Shown in pieces: positions 61,515 through 64,000 of a DNA stretch of 64,000 nt (the stretch's first letter is position 1; each line of letters opens with the position of its first letter). A program made the translations under genes and the position numbers. The stretch lies in contig JAFEAO010000006.1 in NCBI GenBank assembly GCA_018266375.1, positions 158,930-222,929 of the forward strand. The letters run 5' to 3'. Source of the stretch: Bdellovibrionales bacterium (lineage in GTDB: Bacteria; Bdellovibrionota; UBA1018; CAIMNF01). The notes under the pieces are model-generated. The model did not search any database, was not told the DNA's origin, and saw nothing but the letters and a program-made list of their open reading frames with translations.

Positions 61515-62840
61515 CTAGTCCCAAATCGTATCTACACCTTTAAGCCAGGCCTTGACGTTCTCGGTGGTCACGGATTTCGGACGCTCGAGTGGGAAGCCGA
61601 GCGCGCGTGACCAGCAAAGGGCCGCAAGCACGCCGAGTGCGCGAGAAACGCCGAAGAGCACGGTGTAGTACTCGTAATCTTTCATGCCGTAGTGAGTGAG
61701 CAGAGCGCCCGAGTGAGCATCCACGTTTGGCCAAGGGTTTTTGATTTTACCCAAGCTTTGGAGGATTGGCGGAACGGTCTCATAGATCTTCCACACGGTT
61801 TGAACGAGCGGATCGTTCGGCATGTATTTTTTCGCGAATTCTTGCTGAGCGGTGAAACGGGGATCGGTTTTGCGGAGAACTGCGTGACCGTAGCCCGGAA
61901 CGACCTTGCCTTCAGACAAAGTTTTTTGCACATATGCTGCGATTTGTTCGCCTGTCGGTTGCTCGGAGCCAAGCGATTTTTGCATTTCGAAAATCCATTT
62001 GATCACTTCTTGGTTAGCGAGGCCATGGAGTGGGCCGGCGAGGCCGTTCATTCCCGCGGCATAAGAGAGGTATGCATCCGAGAGGGCAGAGCCCACCAGG
62101 TGAGTAGTGTGTGCGCTGACGTTGCCACCTTCGTGGTCGGCATGAATCGTAAAGTAGAGGCGCATGAGATCGGTGAAGCCCGGTTTGTCGTAGCCGATCA
62201 TTTTTGCGAAGTTTGCCGACCAGTCGAGAGCCGGATCGACGCTGACCGTTCCGCCGCCTTTGTACTTACGCTTGTAAACGTAAGCGGCGATGACCGGAAG
62301 GCGAGCGATCAAGTTCATCGAATCGTCGAACATAATCGACCAATAATCTTTTTTGTTTACACCTGCGGCGTATTTTTTTGCAAAGATCGATTCGGTTTGG
62401 AGTGCCATCACGCCGACCACGTATTGAGTCATCGGGTGCGTATTGATCGGGAGAGCGTCGATCGCTTTGAAAACGTGCGCGGGAGTATTTTGTGCGCGAG
62501 CCGCCCAGTCTTTACTGAGTTCTGCGACGTCGGCTTTGGTCGGAAGCTCTCCGGTGAGCATGAGGTAGAAAATTCCTTCCGGAAGCGGCTCGTGGCCGCC
62601 ATCCGCGTGAGGTAATTTTTTTTGGAGATCGGCGATTGCGTGGCCGCGAAAGCGAATTCCGTCTTGAGCGTCGAGGAGCGACGTCTCGTACACCATGCCG
62701 GTGATTCCGCGCATACCTTGATAAATTTGCGCGAGCTGCACTTCGCCGATTTTCTTGGTGCCGTGTTCTTTGATGATGTCTTTGATTTCGCCCGCGAGGG
62801 CATCAGCCTTGGATTTGAAGAGTGTTTTCAGCTTTTCCAT
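61515..62840 (-). CDS. gltA: Citrate synthase, mitochondrial-type
   Basis: 441 residues. Condenses acetyl-CoA with oxaloacetate. Catalytic H272 ([10 protein letters not shown]), H319 ([14 protein letters not shown]) and D374 ([10 protein letters not shown]) are present. The N-terminal part ([36 protein letters not shown]...[18 protein letters not shown]) matches eukaryotic mitochondrial enzyme pattern rather than the usual proteobacterial GltA, which has an NADH-sensing N-terminus. AAGGAG is upstream of the ATG. A small GTTGC/GCAAC hairpin overlaps the stop. Confidence 0.95.
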   Translation of the reverse strand: MEKLKTLFKSKADALAGEIKDIIKEHGTKKIGEVQLAQIYQGMRGITGMVYETSLLDAQDGIRFRGHAIADLQKKLPHADGGHEPLPEGIFYLMLTGELPTKADVAELSKDWAARAQNTPAHVFKAIDALPINTHPMTQYVVGVMALQTESIFAKKYAAGVNKKDYWSIMFDDSMNLIARLPVIAAYVYKRKYKGGGTVSVDPALDWSANFAKMIGYDKPGFTDLMRLYFTIHADHEGGNVSAHTTHLVGSALSDAYLSYAAGMNGLAGPLHGLANQEVIKWIFEMQKSLGSEQPTGEQIAAYVQKTLSEGKVVPGYGHAVLRKTDPRFTAQQEFAKKYMPNDPLVQTVWKIYETVPPILQSLGKIKNPWPNVDAHSGALLTHYGMKDYEYYTVLFGVSRALGVLAALCWSRALGFPLERPKSVTTENVKAWLKGVDTIWD

Positions 62841-63096
62841 ATCTCCTTAAATCTAAATGATTTTTAGGAATAGTGATAGGGATAGTGACTGATGTAACCG
62901 CAAAATTTTTTAAGCTTTACGCGGCTGGTTACGGAGCGCCAGTCGGAACACACCTAAGCACGACGATTTTGTCAGACGTGGTGGTGATCGACTGGGTATA
63001 AGTTGCCTCACTCGCGACAAGCTTTGGCTGAAGCCCAAAGTAGATTTACTTTTTGGGGGGTTCTACGGTTTTTGAATGAGTTTCGTTGTGGTCAGC
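62841..63096. other. Non-coding spacer, possible gene remnant
   Basis: About 256 bases. On the minus strand a frame from about 63043 to 62926 reads like a real protein end (VASEATYTQSITTTSDKIVV then VLRCVPTGAP stop) but has no start codon and sits behind a run of C and A. It may be a decayed gene or a frameshift product. Otherwise nothing recognised except the citrate synthase ribosome site. Confidence 0.35.
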
Positions 63097-63735
63097 CTAT
63101 TTCATCAAGCCGAAAGGATAACGGAACCCGTCGAAACTCACTGCATGCCCGCCGGCATAATCGTTTGGATTGAGGGGAAATCGGAATCGAAGACCGTACT
63201 CGGTGCTTGGAGACGGAGAAACTCCGCCCGAAGCCGGAATGCCGTATTCGAGTGCGACGGTGGCCGCAATTTGGAATTCTGGAATGACCCGCCAGATGAG
63301 ACCGCCTTCCATAAAGTAAGCAGTCGAGCCTTGAAAAGGCTTAAAATCCACAAGCACTTTTGGTGCGTAACCTGCGCCAGCATAAAAGCGCCAGAACTCA
63401 AATCGCGCGGCAATGTTCGGAGTGAACAGCATGGTGCTTGCGCCCGACGAGCTATCGCTTGCGGTGGTAAAGCGGTTTTGCATGCCGAGTTCGAAGTGAG
63501 CGACGTTGCTCACCGAGGTGACCGGCAAATAAATACTGAGTGAGCCGACAAAACCCAGGCCTGGCGAACCCAGAGACTTCTGAACCATGGAGTCGCCGTT
63601 TGCAAACTTACCCACGCTGGTTCCACCTTCGATGTAAATGCCGCTCGCATGGGCTGTGTCGGGCGCGGTAGTAACGCGCGCGAGGAGTGCGATGAAAATG
63701 AAGGCCCAAATGCGGGAAAACTCGATACGAGTCAT
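63097..63735 (-). CDS. Predicted outer-membrane beta-barrel protein
   Basis: 212 residues. Signal peptide (MTRIEFSRIWAFIFIALLARVTTAPDTAHA). Beta-strand-like segments with aromatics (SGIYIEGGTSVGKFANG, LGFVGSLSIYLPVTSVSNVAHFELGMQN, FWRFYAGAGYAPKVLVDF, EFQIAATVALEYGIP). The C-terminus ends FGLMK rather than in Phe. No function assigned. Single gene. Confidence 0.65.
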   Translation of the reverse strand: MTRIEFSRIWAFIFIALLARVTTAPDTAHASGIYIEGGTSVGKFANGDSMVQKSLGSPGLGFVGSLSIYLPVTSVSNVAHFELGMQNRFTTASDSSSGASTMLFTPNIAARFEFWRFYAGAGYAPKVLVDFKPFQGSTAYFMEGGLIWRVIPEFQIAATVALEYGIPASGGVSPSPSTEYGLRFRFPLNPNDYAGGHAVSFDGFRYPFGLMK

Positions 63736-63824
63736 CCTAATACTTTACCTTTTATGATGGACGAGAGGAATGAGAATGGTGCGGTGGGCAAAGTTTGCCG
63801 AGTACTGGAGTCTAGGGTGAGCTG

Positions 63825-63833
63825 TGGTATAGT
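63825..63833 (+). promoter_or_regulatory. Extended -10 promoter of the carboxylase gene
   Basis: TGG-TATAGT (63825-63833), followed by eight bases and the ATG at 63842. No -35 consensus and no ribosome site: a leaderless arrangement. Confidence 0.5.
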
Positions 63834-63841
63834 CGCGGCAT

Positions 63842-64000
63842 ATGTCAGAAGCGTCAAAAGTCTTGAAAGAACGGGAGCGTCTCGCCGAATTGGGCGGGGG
63901 CGCGGAAAGGATCCAGAAGCAACATCAGGCGGGAAAACTCACCGCGCGCGAACGGGTCGACTTGCTCCTTGATGCCGGCAGTTTTGTCGAGATGGACAAG
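63842..64000 (+). CDS. Acyl-CoA carboxylase carboxyltransferase beta subunit (N-terminus only)
   Basis: 53 residues before the window ends. [53 protein letters not shown] is the N-terminal signature of biotin-dependent carboxyltransferases such as propionyl-CoA or methylmalonyl-CoA (de)carboxylase beta chains (about 515 residues). Acyl-CoA specificity cannot be told from this part. Confidence 0.85.
   Translation, partial: MSEASKVLKERERLAELGGGAERIQKQHQAGKLTARERVDLLLDAGSFVEMDK

Noticed and set aside
62926..63043. Protein-like minus-strand reading in the spacer beside citrate synthase
   Set aside because: No start codon and a stop directly before it; could be a decayed gene but not a usable CDS.
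1..64000. rRNA, tRNA, insertion sequences, prophage and CRISPR-cas genes
   Set aside because: None was recognised in any spacer or frame; transposase, integrase and Cas motifs were not seen.

Overview
The window has the look of a Gram-negative, flagellated chromosome with a large export programme, most like a Bdellovibrio-type (Bdellovibrionota / former delta-proteobacterial) bacterium. That placement is inference: there is no rRNA or tRNA here. It rests on lipid A genes (lpxH, an LpxL-like acyltransferase), many signal-peptide proteins including several HExxH proteases, a mitochondrial-type citrate synthase, and the style of the operons. Neither end is complete: recG runs off the left edge and a biotin-carboxylase beta subunit runs off the right edge.

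Layout. 1-9.1 kb: recG-greA, several small secreted or zinc-ribbon proteins, a beta-barrel protein, a YkgJ-like protein coupled to an LpxL-like acyltransferase, an Asn-rich lipoprotein with a near-perfect sigma-70 promoter, and a PhoB/PhoR-like pair. 9.3-11.9 kb: one large secreted protein of unknown role. 12-18.6 kb: a flagellar filament-cap operon (FlaG-like, lpxH, fliD, fliS, FliT-like, TPR, a 56-residue micro-gene, GT9-like glycosyltransferase). 18.7-24.1 kb: a four-gene envelope transport operon (LolD-like ATPase, duplicated FtsX permease, LolA-like periplasmic protein, OM beta-barrel). 24.2-30.4 kb: secreted proteases, a YkuD_2 L,D-transpeptidase-like protein and a large secreted protein behind a canonical sigma-54 promoter.

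30.5-53.2 kb: ribosomal core. rpsL-rpsG is closed by a terminator, then an oppositely oriented PLP enzyme interrupts the str cluster before fusA; tuf is absent. After an astacin-like protease comes S10-spc-alpha in classical order (rpsJ to rplQ, with secY, adk, map, infA, rpmJ). Six intercistronic hairpins share an ACC-URAY-GGU core, and many of the ribosomal proteins carry Ala/Lys/Pro-rich extensions.

53.3-64 kb: a C39-like secreted protein, a membrane-anchored unknown, an HNH nuclease, a TlpA-like thioredoxin, a sigma-54 activator with a PocR-like sensor, a membrane histidine kinase with a small partner and a receiver protein, another HExxH secreted protein, citrate synthase, a beta-barrel-like protein and the carboxylase start.

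The points most worth following are the Lol-like operon with its own beta-barrel, the family of covarying ribosomal-operon hairpins, the sigma-54 promoter, a 20-bp element shared by two protease genes, and a set of probably leaderless genes.
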